Assembly (NCBI GenBank): GCA_016875715.1
Contig: VGOZ01000003.1
Location: forward strand, 1-64,000
Direction of reading: 5' to 3'
Origin: Chloroflexota bacterium
Lineage (GTDB): Bacteria; Chloroflexota; UBA6077; FW602-bin22
Length of the DNA: 64,000 nt
Shown here: positions 1-8,659 of the stretch, one piece after another
Layout: the number at the start of each line of letters is the position of its first letter
Position numbering within the stretch: the first letter of the stretch is position 1
The notes under the pieces: model-generated
What the model was told of the DNA's origin: nothing
Database searches by the model: none
Seen by the model: only the letters and a program-made list of their open reading frames with translations
Position numbers and translations under genes: made by a program

Positions 1-2
1 TG

Positions 3-209
3 CTCTATCTCCTGAAGGCCCGGTTTCGCGATCAGGTCGTCGGCTCCATCTATCTGTGGCAGCAGGTCCGGCGCGATCTGGCTGTCCACGAGCCGTGGCA
101 GCGGCCTCGGTTCTCCCTTCTCCTGCTCATCCAGGCGGCGATTCTCGTCATGCTGGCCCTCGGCCTGGCGCGCCCTGCCGCACATCGGCCATTTGAAGCT
201 CGGCCATAG
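3..209 (+). pseudogene. BatA/aerotolerance-type N-terminal membrane fragment (truncated)
   Basis: Frame beginning at base 3 reads LYLLKARFRDQVVGSIYLWQQVRRDLAVHEPWQRPRFSLLLLIQAAILVMLALGLARP, typical of BatA N-terminal domains, then runs into unrelated sequence and stops at 207-209. Confidence 0.6.
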
Positions 210-309
210 CTCGATTGTCTTGACCTTGTCCACCTACGCGCATTCATCGCCGACGCACTTACGCGCCGCCGCCGACGCGATGGATGCCGCCCTAGCGGCC
301 CAGGCATGA
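181..309 (+). pseudogene. Tyrosine recombinase/phage integrase C-terminal remnant
   Basis: Frame at 181 reads HIGHLKLGHSSIVLTLSTYAHSSPTHLRAAADAMDAALAAQA*, the LGHSSI..TL.TY.H signature of integrase C-termini; no upstream catalytic domain. Confidence 0.65.
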
Positions 310-407
310 CGGCCGTTGCTACCCCGTTGCTACCAGCTTGCTTGCTATCGGCGCGGTCTCGACGGTCGGAGCAGGCAGGCGATCGGGCAATCTAGCTTTG
401 AAAACGG

Positions 408-501
408 CGGGAGCGTATGGGAGTCGAACCCACCCGCCGACGGGCAACGCCGGCGCAACGGTTTTGAAGACCGCGAGGACCACCGGGCCCCATCCGCCCC
501 C
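408..501 (-). tRNA. selC: tRNA-Sec (anticodon UCA)
   Basis: Minus strand: acceptor GGGGGCG/CGCTCCC, D-arm GGGCC-CGGT-GGTCC (long stem, tiny loop), anticodon arm GCGGT-CTTCAAA-ACCGT, long variable arm CGCCG...CGGCG, T-arm GTGGG-TTCGACT-CCCAT. Hallmarks of bacterial tRNA-Sec. Confidence 0.93.
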
Positions 502-519
502 GTGGCGGATGGCTGGCGA

Positions 520-2004
520 TTATATGGACGCCCGCGCCGGCAGAACGGTCAGGGGCAGCCGCCCATTGAGCGGCGCGGCGAGCCTGCCACCCGCGTCCGC
601 GCCGGCGACTGTCCCGACGAGGTCATAAGCCATCGCATCATCAATCCGCACGGGCACGATCTCGCCGATTGCCGCGGTACCGCGGACGAACACCAGGCCG
701 TCCACCTCGGGCGCATCGCGGTAGGTGCGCCCGATGGCCTGGTAGTCGCCATCGCCGTCCTCAACCGCACCCTCGATCAGAACCGGCAGCGTGCGCCCGA
801 TCTGCAATCTGTTCCGCTCGATCGAGATCGCCTGGAGCGTCTCCATCGCGCGCCGGTAGCGTCGCTCCTTCACCCGTTCGCGCACCTGGCTCGCCGCCGT
901 CGCCGCAAGCGTGCCCGCTTCCGCAGAATAGGTGAACACACCAACCCGGTCGAGTTGGGCCGAGCCGAAGAACTCCAGGAGCGACGCGAACTCCCGCTCG
1001 GTCTCGCCGGGAAACCCGACGATGAACGTGCTTCGGAGGGCGAGGTCAGGGATTGCCGCGCGGAACCGGCGGATGAGATCAAGGGCGTCCACGGTCGGAC
1101 GACGCATCCGCCTCAGCACGTCACGATCGGCGTGCTGCAGCGGCATATCGACGTACTTGACGATCTGGGGATGCCGGGCAAAGGTCTCGATCAATCGATC
1201 GGTCACCGTGCCGGGATAGACGTACATCACCCGAACCCAGGGGATCTGTGGAACCGCGGCGACCAGGCGATCGAGCATCTCGGCGAGTCCGTCGCGCATC
1301 GCGAAGTCCTTGCCGTATCCGCTGGAGTCCTGAGAGACGAGCACGATTTCGCGCACTCCCCGTGCGGCCAGTTGGCGTGCCTCGACGATGATCCGTTCGA
1401 TCGGTTTCGAGCGGTGCTTGCCCTTGATAAGCGGAATGGCGCAAAACGCGCAGGTGTGGTCGCAACCGTCGGCGATCTTCAGATAAGTGCTGGGCCCCCG
1501 AGCGACGCGGCCCGGAGACGGATCGACCGCCCCGGCACCCAGCCACTTCGGGCGCACGCCTGCGCGAACCGCCTCAAGCAGTCGATCGATCTCTCCCCAG
1601 CGCATCGCCCCGAGCATGCCATCGATCCCCGGCACCGCCGCGGTCAGTCGATCGCCCCAGCGCTGAGCGAGGCAACCGGTCGCAATCAGCCGCTGACCGC
1701 GACGCCGAGTCGCGGCGTGCCCGCGCAACGCGGCGACGGACTCATCCGCGGCGCGCTGGATGAAGCCGCACGTGTTCACAATGATCGTATCCGCCTCGTC
1801 CGGACTGGATACCTCAACGTAGCCACGAGACTTGAGAATCTCGGCCATGTTCTCGCCGTCGACGAGGTTCTTCGGGCACCCGAGCTGTTCCAGGTAGAAA
1901 CGCCCAGCGGGGGCTACATCGGTCACGGGCGCAAGTATCTGCGGGTTACTGACCGGCGAGCCACTCGCGCCGAACGACTTCCTCCGCGCCCCCGGCCTTG
2001 CCAA
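520..2004 (-). CDS. rimO: Ribosomal protein S12 methylthiotransferase RimO
   Basis: FYLEQLGCPKNLVDGENMAEIL, radical SAM CAFCAIP motif, C-terminal TRAM-like region. Confidence 0.93.
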   Translation of the reverse strand: MARPGARRKSFGASGSPVSNPQILAPVTDVAPAGRFYLEQLGCPKNLVDGENMAEILKSRGYVEVSSPDEADTIIVNTCGFIQRAADESVAALRGHAATRRRGQRLIATGCLAQRWGDRLTAAVPGIDGMLGAMRWGEIDRLLEAVRAGVRPKWLGAGAVDPSPGRVARGPSTYLKIADGCDHTCAFCAIPLIKGKHRSKPIERIIVEARQLAARGVREIVLVSQDSSGYGKDFAMRDGLAEMLDRLVAAVPQIPWVRVMYVYPGTVTDRLIETFARHPQIVKYVDMPLQHADRDVLRRMRRPTVDALDLIRRFRAAIPDLALRSTFIVGFPGETEREFASLLEFFGSAQLDRVGVFTYSAEAGTLAATAASQVRERVKERRYRRAMETLQAISIERNRLQIGRTLPVLIEGAVEDGDGDYQAIGRTYRDAPEVDGLVFVRGTAAIGEIVPVRIDDAMAYDLVGTVAGADAGGRLAAPLNGRLPLTVLPARASI

Positions 2005-2782
2005 TCGCTTGACCGTTGTGGGTCAACTCCACCAGCGCGCCGTTACCGACATGCATGATGATCCGCGTCTCGCCGCGCCAGGTCCGGTGCTCGCCGCTCT
2101 GCAGTATGCCGGAGAAGACGGTCTGCCCATCCACCTCGACCTGCGTCCAGACGCGGCCCAGCGTGCGCGCCTCGATCGTCACGCCACGCGCGGTAGACGG
2201 GACGCTCGCCGGAGCGGTCGGTGCGCCGGTGGGCCGGGGAGTCGCGGCGGGAGCGGGTGTGGCGGTCGGGGGCGGGGGTGTCGTGGCAGTGGGGACTCGG
2301 GTCTGGGGCGCTACGGTCGCCGTGGGCGCTACCCGTGTGGGAGTCAAGGTCGGGGCGGGTTCGTTGGCTGCGGCGGTCAGGATCGACTGATAGCGCGGCA
2401 CGACTTGATAGAGAGCGGCCCCCAGCAGAATCGCGACAATGAGGGTAAGCCCGATGCGCGTGATCTGAATCGTCGACCCGCTCAGCACCGGCCGATCCTC
2501 GACCTCCCGCTGCACTCCGTGCCCGGGCGGCCGAGGATCGATCTCGGCGACCATGCGCTGGGCGTCTCGCGGGTCGAGGCCCAGGTAGACCGCGTAATTG
2601 CGTACCAGTCCACGGGTGAAGACCGGTGGCGGCAGCCGCGTGAATTGCTCGTCCTCCAGCGCCTCCAGATGGTGCCGAGGAATGCGCGTCTGCTGCTCGG
2701 CCTGTGCGATCGTGATCGATCGCCCTTCGCGCGCTGCGCGCAGCAGGCTACCCAACCCGGGCGATCGCGACTCGGGTGACAC
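1946..2782 (-). CDS. RodZ-like helix-turn-helix/DUF4115 protein
   Basis: N-terminal HTH (GSLLRAAREGRSITIAQAEQQTRIPRHHLEALE), one TM segment, Thr/Pro-rich linker and C-terminal DUF4115-like domain. Confidence 0.85.
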   Translation of the reverse strand: MSPESRSPGLGSLLRAAREGRSITIAQAEQQTRIPRHHLEALEDEQFTRLPPPVFTRGLVRNYAVYLGLDPRDAQRMVAEIDPRPPGHGVQREVEDRPVLSGSTIQITRIGLTLIVAILLGAALYQVVPRYQSILTAAANEPAPTLTPTRVAPTATVAPQTRVPTATTPPPPTATPAPAATPRPTGAPTAPASVPSTARGVTIEARTLGRVWTQVEVDGQTVFSGILQSGEHRTWRGETRIIMHVGNGALVELTHNGQAIGKAGGAEEVVRREWLAGQ

Positions 2783-2851
2783 CGACCCTCCCGGCTCGCG
2801 CCCGCGCTGATCCTACACAGGAAGCTGTTCGGTCACAACACAACCCCACGA

Positions 2852-3577
2852 TCAGGTCCGTCGGGCGACGATCAGGTGCGAGAGTCCGAAACGACGCAGG
2901 GGGGTACTCTCACACGCGTAGAAGACCGCCCGGAGGAGAGCGCCGACCCCGCGGCGGCGGGCGACGATGTTGTCGAAACCGGGGTAGACATACTCGTGCG
3001 CGATGATCTCTAGGCCCGAGTCCTGGAACAGCCGCTCTATCTGACCGTGGGTATAAGCCCGGACGTGCGGCGCCAGTCTCTGCCGAACGGAATCGGGCAG
3101 ATAGCCCACCAGGGGAATGTTGCCGAAGACAAACCGCTTTCCCAGATACACCCCGTGAGTCTCGAAAGGGAAGAGCCGATTTGGCGCATAGACGATGAGT
3201 CTCCCGCCCCGCCTCAGCACCCGCGCCGCCTCCGCGATGGTGCGGCGATCGTCGGCCACGTGCTCGATCACTTCGTTGAGAAGCGCGACGTCGAACCGCG
3301 CGTCGTCGTACGGCAGGTTCTCCCCGACTGAAAGGCGAATGTTTGGCAGAGTGGCGCTGGCGCGTGCCACGCGCTCGGGATCAATGTCGACACCGTGGAC
3401 GTCGCCGCTGAACTCGCGGAACTTCCGCACGTAGGTGCCGATGCCACAACCGATGTCGAGAATCGCGCGTCCTTCTAGCGGGGCGTAACGCCGGATCAGG
3501 GCGAGCCGTCGGTTCTGACCGAAACGCCACACATAGCTCGGATGGCCGAGGTGAATCCAGGATCGGTCGTCGGACAC
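2852..3577 (-). CDS. Class I SAM-dependent methyltransferase
   Basis: ILDIGCGIGTYVRKF and LLNEVIEHVADDRRTIAEAARVLRRGG motifs. Confidence 0.85.
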   Translation of the reverse strand: MSDDRSWIHLGHPSYVWRFGQNRRLALIRRYAPLEGRAILDIGCGIGTYVRKFREFSGDVHGVDIDPERVARASATLPNIRLSVGENLPYDDARFDVALLNEVIEHVADDRRTIAEAARVLRRGGRLIVYAPNRLFPFETHGVYLGKRFVFGNIPLVGYLPDSVRQRLAPHVRAYTHGQIERLFQDSGLEIIAHEYVYPGFDNIVARRRGVGALLRAVFYACESTPLRRFGLSHLIVARRT

Positions 3578-3667
3578 GTGCAGCCATCGTAGGATGGGTT
3601 ACGGCGACACGCCAATCGCGCGTGGTATGATCGCCGACGCAATCTTCGAGGTGCGAGGTGAGGTTTA

Positions 3668-4438
3668 ATTAGCATTCGGGAGCTACGGACGAATGACAAG
3701 ATCCGGGTCAGGGACGTCCGGCTGATTGGCAATGATGGTGAACAACTGGGGATCGTGGCGACGATCGACGCGATCCGGATGGCCCAGGAGCGGGGACTCG
3801 ATCTTGTCGAGGTAGCACCGAACGCAGTCCCACCCGTGTGCCGCCTGATGGACTACGGGCGGTTCAAGTACGAGCAGACCAAGCGCGAGCGCGAAGCGCG
3901 CAAGAATCAGAAGGTCATCGAACTCAAAGAGGTGCGCCTCACTCCACGCACCGACGAGCACGACATCACCGCGAAGGTCAAGATGATCGGCCGATTCCTT
4001 GAAGAGGGGGATAAGGTCAAAGTCACAATCCGCTTCCGCGGCCGCGAACTCGCCCACCCCCAGTTGGGACGAGAGGTGCTTGACCAGGTCGCGGAGCATC
4101 TCCGCGCGACCTCGGTCGTGGAACGCCCGCCACTCATGGAGGGTCGGGCCATGTTCATGATCCTCTCGCCGCCGGGATCCCGAGCGGCGGCACCCGGTCG
4201 ACCGACCGCCGCGAATGAGGGAGAGGCGGCGGCTCCACGGCCGGTCGGTGAAGCACGAGCGGCCGTCGCGGCAGCGCCTGCGCAGTCGGCGGCAACGTCA
4301 CCCAGGCCCGTTCCGGTCGCGTCCCCCGCTCGACCCGCGGGGCCGGTCGCCGCACGGCCACCCGCGCCAGCGCGACCGACTCCGGCCAACGGTGTGCCGT
4401 CTCCCCCACGGCCCGCGTCTCGTCCTCCGGCGCGTTAG
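3668..4438 (+). CDS. infC: Translation initiation factor IF-3 with Pro/Ala-rich C-terminal extension
   Basis: In-frame extension of ORF 3755..4438 reads (ATT)SIRELRTNDKIRVRDVRLIGNDGEQLGIV...; in-frame stop TGA at 3659 and SD-like GAGGTGAGG upstream; no ATG/GTG/TTG between that stop and the conserved N-terminus. Confidence 0.92.
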   Translation: MSIRELRTNDKIRVRDVRLIGNDGEQLGIVATIDAIRMAQERGLDLVEVAPNAVPPVCRLMDYGRFKYEQTKREREARKNQKVIELKEVRLTPRTDEHDITAKVKMIGRFLEEGDKVKVTIRFRGRELAHPQLGREVLDQVAEHLRATSVVERPPLMEGRAMFMILSPPGSRAAAPGRPTAANEGEAAAPRPVGEARAAVAAAPAQSAATSPRPVPVASPARPAGPVAARPPAPARPTPANGVPSPPRPASRPPAR

Positions 4439-4453
4439 CCTCTCACGGGAGGT

Positions 4454-4759
4454 TCAGGCCGGTTCCAGTTCTCGATTGCGTCCCGCGGTCGGCGTGGCCG
4501 CTCCGCGCGCGGCGATGATCTGATCGGCGCGCTTGCCCACTCCCAGTGCGCGACAGTCGCAGTACGCGGTGAATGTGCTGGCGCGGAGCAGCCGCTCTCC
4601 GATCTCGTTCAGTTGACCGGCATAGATCCGCTCGAATGTCGCGAAGCGGGTAAGCCGCTCGATCGCAAGCTCGATCTGCGCGCGCTGGTTGAGCACGGCT
4701 AGGCGGCGCCGGGGCGCCTCTCTGCTGGTTGACGACACCTGCGAACCCCCGTCCTGCAT
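4454..4759 (-). CDS. Hypothetical protein
   Basis: 101-aa ORF convergent with infC; no recognised domain. Confidence 0.4.
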   Translation of the reverse strand: MQDGGSQVSSTSREAPRRRLAVLNQRAQIELAIERLTRFATFERIYAGQLNEIGERLLRASTFTAYCDCRALGVGKRADQIIAARGAATPTAGRNRELEPA

Positions 4760-4877
4760 CGGCCGGGATCATCGGATTGCTGCTGTAAGAACGGTGATCA
4801 GATTGGCGGCGAGGGTGTTAGAGGGACTCGTGACCACGTGAGGGGCGTCGATCTGGCCGTCGATACACTGATCGCGC

Positions 4878-5801
4878 ATGGGCTTCACGATCGACCTGGA
4901 GGCGGCGCTCCACTTCTCGTCGATCGACGGCTACCTCCAGCAGCAACGCCAGGTCGTCGCGTCGTTGCGTGCTTTCTACGATGCGGACGCGGCACGCATT
5001 TGGAACGCGCTGAGCCCGGTTCAGCGTGCCCGATTCGCCGGCGCGCTCGGGCGCGATGTCGCGCTGCCCGAGCGGGAGTGGAACCGCGCCTGGTGGCTTC
5101 ACGCAATCGGTGGGACACCCCGCGCGCCTTTCGTCACGGGGCTATCGCCGGAGGACGGCGCGGTCCTGTTTGCTGCCCTGTCGGCGGCACTCGACCCGGC
5201 TGTTCCACCGTCCGATCGACGCGCGGCATTCGAAGCCTGGTGGGCCGCGCTGATCGAACGGTGCCGCGCCTTGATCGCACGTTATGTCGATGAGCGCATT
5301 CAGGGCGCCCGGCGCCGCCTGCTCGACGAAGGTGTTCTCGAGGCGGACGTGGCAACGGGAACCCAGTCGCCGGGCGCGATCCGCCACGCCCGGCGCTCTC
5401 GCCGCGGCGTCGGCGATCGGCAGCGCATTCGGGCCTCCGAGCAGGCATGTCTGGACCTGCATCGTGCTCTGGATCTCCGCTTCCGCCCACTTCAGCCCGT
5501 ATGCGGCGCCTGCGTGCGGCAGACTGGCGGCTGTTGCACCATTACCGTCCCGCTGATCTGGCGTGAGAACGACTTCCGCCTGCTCGCGTTCGATACACCC
5601 GCTCCGATGGTGCCCGACCCAGCGCTCGCCGGCGCGTGCCCCTTCCTCGGCGCGAGCGGTTGCCGCCTTCCATCTGAGCGGCGACCGCACATCTGCCGTT
5701 CCTTCCTCTGCGAGAGCGCCGAGGCCGCGCTCGGCACCACTCTGGAAGGAACGCGCGGAGAGATCGAGCGACTGACGCGGGCCCGCTCCCAGCTTGCCTG
5801 A
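4878..5801 (+). CDS. YkgJ-like cysteine cluster protein
   Basis: C-terminal CGAC..TGGCC...ACPFL..SGCRL...RPHICRSFLC cysteine pattern. Confidence 0.7.
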   Translation: MGFTIDLEAALHFSSIDGYLQQQRQVVASLRAFYDADAARIWNALSPVQRARFAGALGRDVALPEREWNRAWWLHAIGGTPRAPFVTGLSPEDGAVLFAALSAALDPAVPPSDRRAAFEAWWAALIERCRALIARYVDERIQGARRRLLDEGVLEADVATGTQSPGAIRHARRSRRGVGDRQRIRASEQACLDLHRALDLRFRPLQPVCGACVRQTGGCCTITVPLIWRENDFRLLAFDTPAPMVPDPALAGACPFLGASGCRLPSERRPHICRSFLCESAEAALGTTLEGTRGEIERLTRARSQLA

Positions 5802-5804
5802 GCG

Positions 5805-6503
5805 CTATGACTTCCGCGCGATCGCCAGGACCGATACCCCGAGCGGCAGGTCGATACGCCGGAGAAGCCGGCGTTCCACGGCCAGCGCCACCCTGCCGCT
5901 ACGGCGCTCGAGCCAGGACTCGCTCGAGAGATCATTCCCGCGATAGTGGCGCCAGCGTTGGAGGACGCGGCGCAGCGCGATCGCGGGGAGCAACAGACTG
6001 TTGACGTAGCTCAGGCGCTGGGGCCAGAGGTCCGCCTCGCGGAGTTTCGCGCGCAATCCGGCAACGGTGTAGCGCCGAGCCGTTTCCACGGCTTCATCGT
6101 GAGGCCCGCGCAGCCATTCGAGCGCCGGGAGGCGCAGGATGAGGAATCCCTCCGGCCGCAGCACCCGGCGCATCTCGCGCAACGCCGCGACGTCGTCCTG
6201 CACGCGGGCGTGATAGAGGACCTCGAACGAGGTCACGAGATCGAAGGCGCCCGCGATGAAGGGCAGGGACTCCGCCTCGCCGGCAACCTGATCGGGCAAG
6301 CGCCCGCGCGCCAGACGACGTGCATCCTCGCTCGGTTCTAGGCCGACAACGGAGCCGAAGCGCGACAACAGTGCGCCGTTCCCACCCGTTCCCGAGCCAA
6401 CATCGAGGATGCGCCCGAGGGGCGGCTCGCACGCGCGGAGCACGTCGCCGACGATGAGCCGATTGCCGACGTACCACCAGTGGCGATCCTCAACCGCCCG
6501 CAT
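5805..6503 (-). CDS. Class I SAM-dependent methyltransferase
   Basis: RILDVGSGTGGNGALLSRFG motif I. Confidence 0.85.
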   Translation of the reverse strand: MRAVEDRHWWYVGNRLIVGDVLRACEPPLGRILDVGSGTGGNGALLSRFGSVVGLEPSEDARRLARGRLPDQVAGEAESLPFIAGAFDLVTSFEVLYHARVQDDVAALREMRRVLRPEGFLILRLPALEWLRGPHDEAVETARRYTVAGLRAKLREADLWPQRLSYVNSLLLPAIALRRVLQRWRHYRGNDLSSESWLERRSGRVALAVERRLLRRIDLPLGVSVLAIARKS

Positions 6504-6545
6504 ACGTTCGAGTTGCTCGCGGTTCAGGAGACGCTCGCAGAATGG

Positions 6546-7652
6546 TTACGCAATCGCGTGCCGCCCGATCCGATCGATCGCGTACTCCAGGGCATCCTCG
6601 GCCATCTCCGGATAGAGCGGCAGCGATAGGATCTCACCGGCAGCCCGCTCGGTGACCGGGAGAAATGGCGCCTGATCGCGACACTCGCGGTAGGCCTCCT
6701 GGCGGTGAACGGGAATCGGATAGTGGATCAGGGTGCCAACGCCGTCCGCGGCGAGGAGGTCGCGCATTGCGTCCCGCCGCGCGAAACGGGCCACGTAGAG
6801 GTGCACGACGCTGCGCCGATCGCTCGCCACGAGCGTGGGGAGCATGACGCCGGGGAGGTCGCGCAGGACCTCATAGCGCGCGGCCAGCGCCCGGCGCTGT
6901 GCTGTCCACTCGGCGAGGTGGGGTAACTTCGCCCGCAGGAACGCGGCCTGCATCTCGTCTAGGCGGCTGTTTATCCCCTTGTCCCGGTGCACGTACCGGT
7001 CGGCCTGACCGTACGCGCGGAGCCGTCGGACCCTCCCGGCGACCTCTGCGTCGTTGGTCGTCACCATCCCGCCATCGCCAAGAGCACCGAGGTTCTTCGT
7101 CGGGTAGAAACTCCAGGCACAGGCGTCGCCGAGCGCGCCGACCGGACGATCGCCGAGCGCCGCGCCATGCGCCTGGGCAGCGTCTTCGAGCACGCGCAGG
7201 CCGTGCCGGTGCGCGATTGCGCCGATCGCATCCATGTCGGCGGCCAGTCCGTAGAGGTGGACCGGCAGGATCGCCCGAGTGCGCGCTGTGATCCGCTCCT
7301 CGATCCGAGCGGGATCCATGAGCAGCGTCTCGGGGTCGACGTCGACGAAGACCGGCTGAGCGCCCGCGGCGGTGATCGCGCTGACTGTGGGCACCGCGGT
7401 ATTCGCGACGGTGATCACCTCATCTCCGGGCATCACGCCCAGTGCCGCCAAGCCCAACTGGAGGGCCTCCGTGCCCGAGGCAACGCCGACGCCATGGAGG
7501 CAACCGACCGACGCCGCGAACTCCCGCTCGAACGAGGCGACCTCGGGACCCAGAACGAACCAGGCGGAATCGATCACGCGCGCTGCCGCCGCCATCAGTT
7601 CCTCGCGCAATGCGGCGTGCTGCGGGCCGAGGTCATTGAACGGAACCCTCAC
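6546..7652 (-). CDS. DegT/DnrJ/EryC1/StrS-family PLP aminotransferase
   Basis: VPFNDLGPQHAALREEL, EDAAQAHGA, FYPTKNLGALGDGG motifs; start GTG overlaps upstream gene stop. Confidence 0.9.
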   Translation of the reverse strand: MRVPFNDLGPQHAALREELMAAAARVIDSAWFVLGPEVASFEREFAASVGCLHGVGVASGTEALQLGLAALGVMPGDEVITVANTAVPTVSAITAAGAQPVFVDVDPETLLMDPARIEERITARTRAILPVHLYGLAADMDAIGAIAHRHGLRVLEDAAQAHGAALGDRPVGALGDACAWSFYPTKNLGALGDGGMVTTNDAEVAGRVRRLRAYGQADRYVHRDKGINSRLDEMQAAFLRAKLPHLAEWTAQRRALAARYEVLRDLPGVMLPTLVASDRRSVVHLYVARFARRDAMRDLLAADGVGTLIHYPIPVHRQEAYRECRDQAPFLPVTERAAGEILSLPLYPEMAEDALEYAIDRIGRHAIA

Positions 7653-8659
7653 TCCGGCGCCGCCGTCCAGTATCGATCGCGATGCAGCCGATAGAAGGCG
7701 ATCATGCGCGCGAGGCCCTCTTCGAGGTCGATCGTCGGATCCCACCCGAGGACCTCCCGCGCCCGGCGATGGTCGGAGTACACCGATCCGATGTCGATCG
7801 CGCGGCGTTCATCGGGCCATGGGACGGTGACCAGGGAACCCTGTCCTACGAGCCGGACGATTGTCTCGGCGATCGCGCGCAGGCTGTACGGCCGCACGCC
7901 CCCGAGGTTGATTGCGAGCCCGTTCGCCGCCGGGTTCCGACCGGCGAGGAGGAACGCATCCACCGCGTCGTCGACGTAGGTGACGTCGCGCAACTGTTCG
8001 CCGTCGCCATAGAGGGTGATGGGAAGCCCGTCCATCGCCCGTCGCACGAACCAGGGGAGAAACCCCTGCCTGCCGTGAGACATCAGCATGCGTGGACCAA
8101 ACGTATTGGTGAGTCGCAATGCGCAGGTGCGCAGCCCGTGGACCGAGCTGTAGAGGAGGTGGTATTGCTCGCCGGCGAGTTTGTTGATCCCGTTGACATC
8201 CGTCGGCACCGTCCCGTGCGTCTCATCCAGCGGGAGGTACCGCGGGCGGCCGTAGATCTGGCGCGTCGACGCGTGCACGATCGCGATCGACGGATTCTCT
8301 CTTCGGCACGCCTCGAGCAGGGTCAGCTGGGCGCGACAGTTGATCTCGAGATCAGTGACCGGGTCCGTCATGCTGTCGAGATGGCTCACCTGACCAGCCA
8401 GATTGAACAGAACCGCCTGGTCGCGCACCAGGTACCGGATAGTCCACTCGGTCCGTACGTCCGCGATGTTCAGCGTGAGCCGATCGCGCAGATGGGAGAT
8501 GTTGAACAGGTTACCGCCGTACTCGGGCGCGAGGACGTCGACGATGAGCACTCTCGCACCCAGCGAAACCAGGCGACTGGCCAGGTTGGAACCGATGAAT
8601 CCGCATCCCCCGGTGATCATCACCGGGAGGCCAGCGTAGAAGCCTCCGAAATCGCTCAT
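7649..8659 (-). CDS. NAD-dependent epimerase/dehydratase
   Basis: VMITGGCGFIGSNLASRL Rossmann motif; Y-x3-K-type INKLAGEQYHLLY region. Confidence 0.87.
   Translation of the reverse strand: MSDFGGFYAGLPVMITGGCGFIGSNLASRLVSLGARVLIVDVLAPEYGGNLFNISHLRDRLTLNIADVRTEWTIRYLVRDQAVLFNLAGQVSHLDSMTDPVTDLEINCRAQLTLLEACRRENPSIAIVHASTRQIYGRPRYLPLDETHGTVPTDVNGINKLAGEQYHLLYSSVHGLRTCALRLTNTFGPRMLMSHGRQGFLPWFVRRAMDGLPITLYGDGEQLRDVTYVDDAVDAFLLAGRNPAANGLAINLGGVRPYSLRAIAETIVRLVGQGSLVTVPWPDERRAIDIGSVYSDHRRAREVLGWDPTIDLEEGLARMIAFYRLHRDRYWTAAPE

Noticed and set aside
316-2058. 580-aa plus-strand ORF over rimO and the tRNA-Sec locus
   Set aside because: Antisense shadow of rimO; no recognisable domain, and it runs through the tRNA gene. 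High GC inflates such ORFs.
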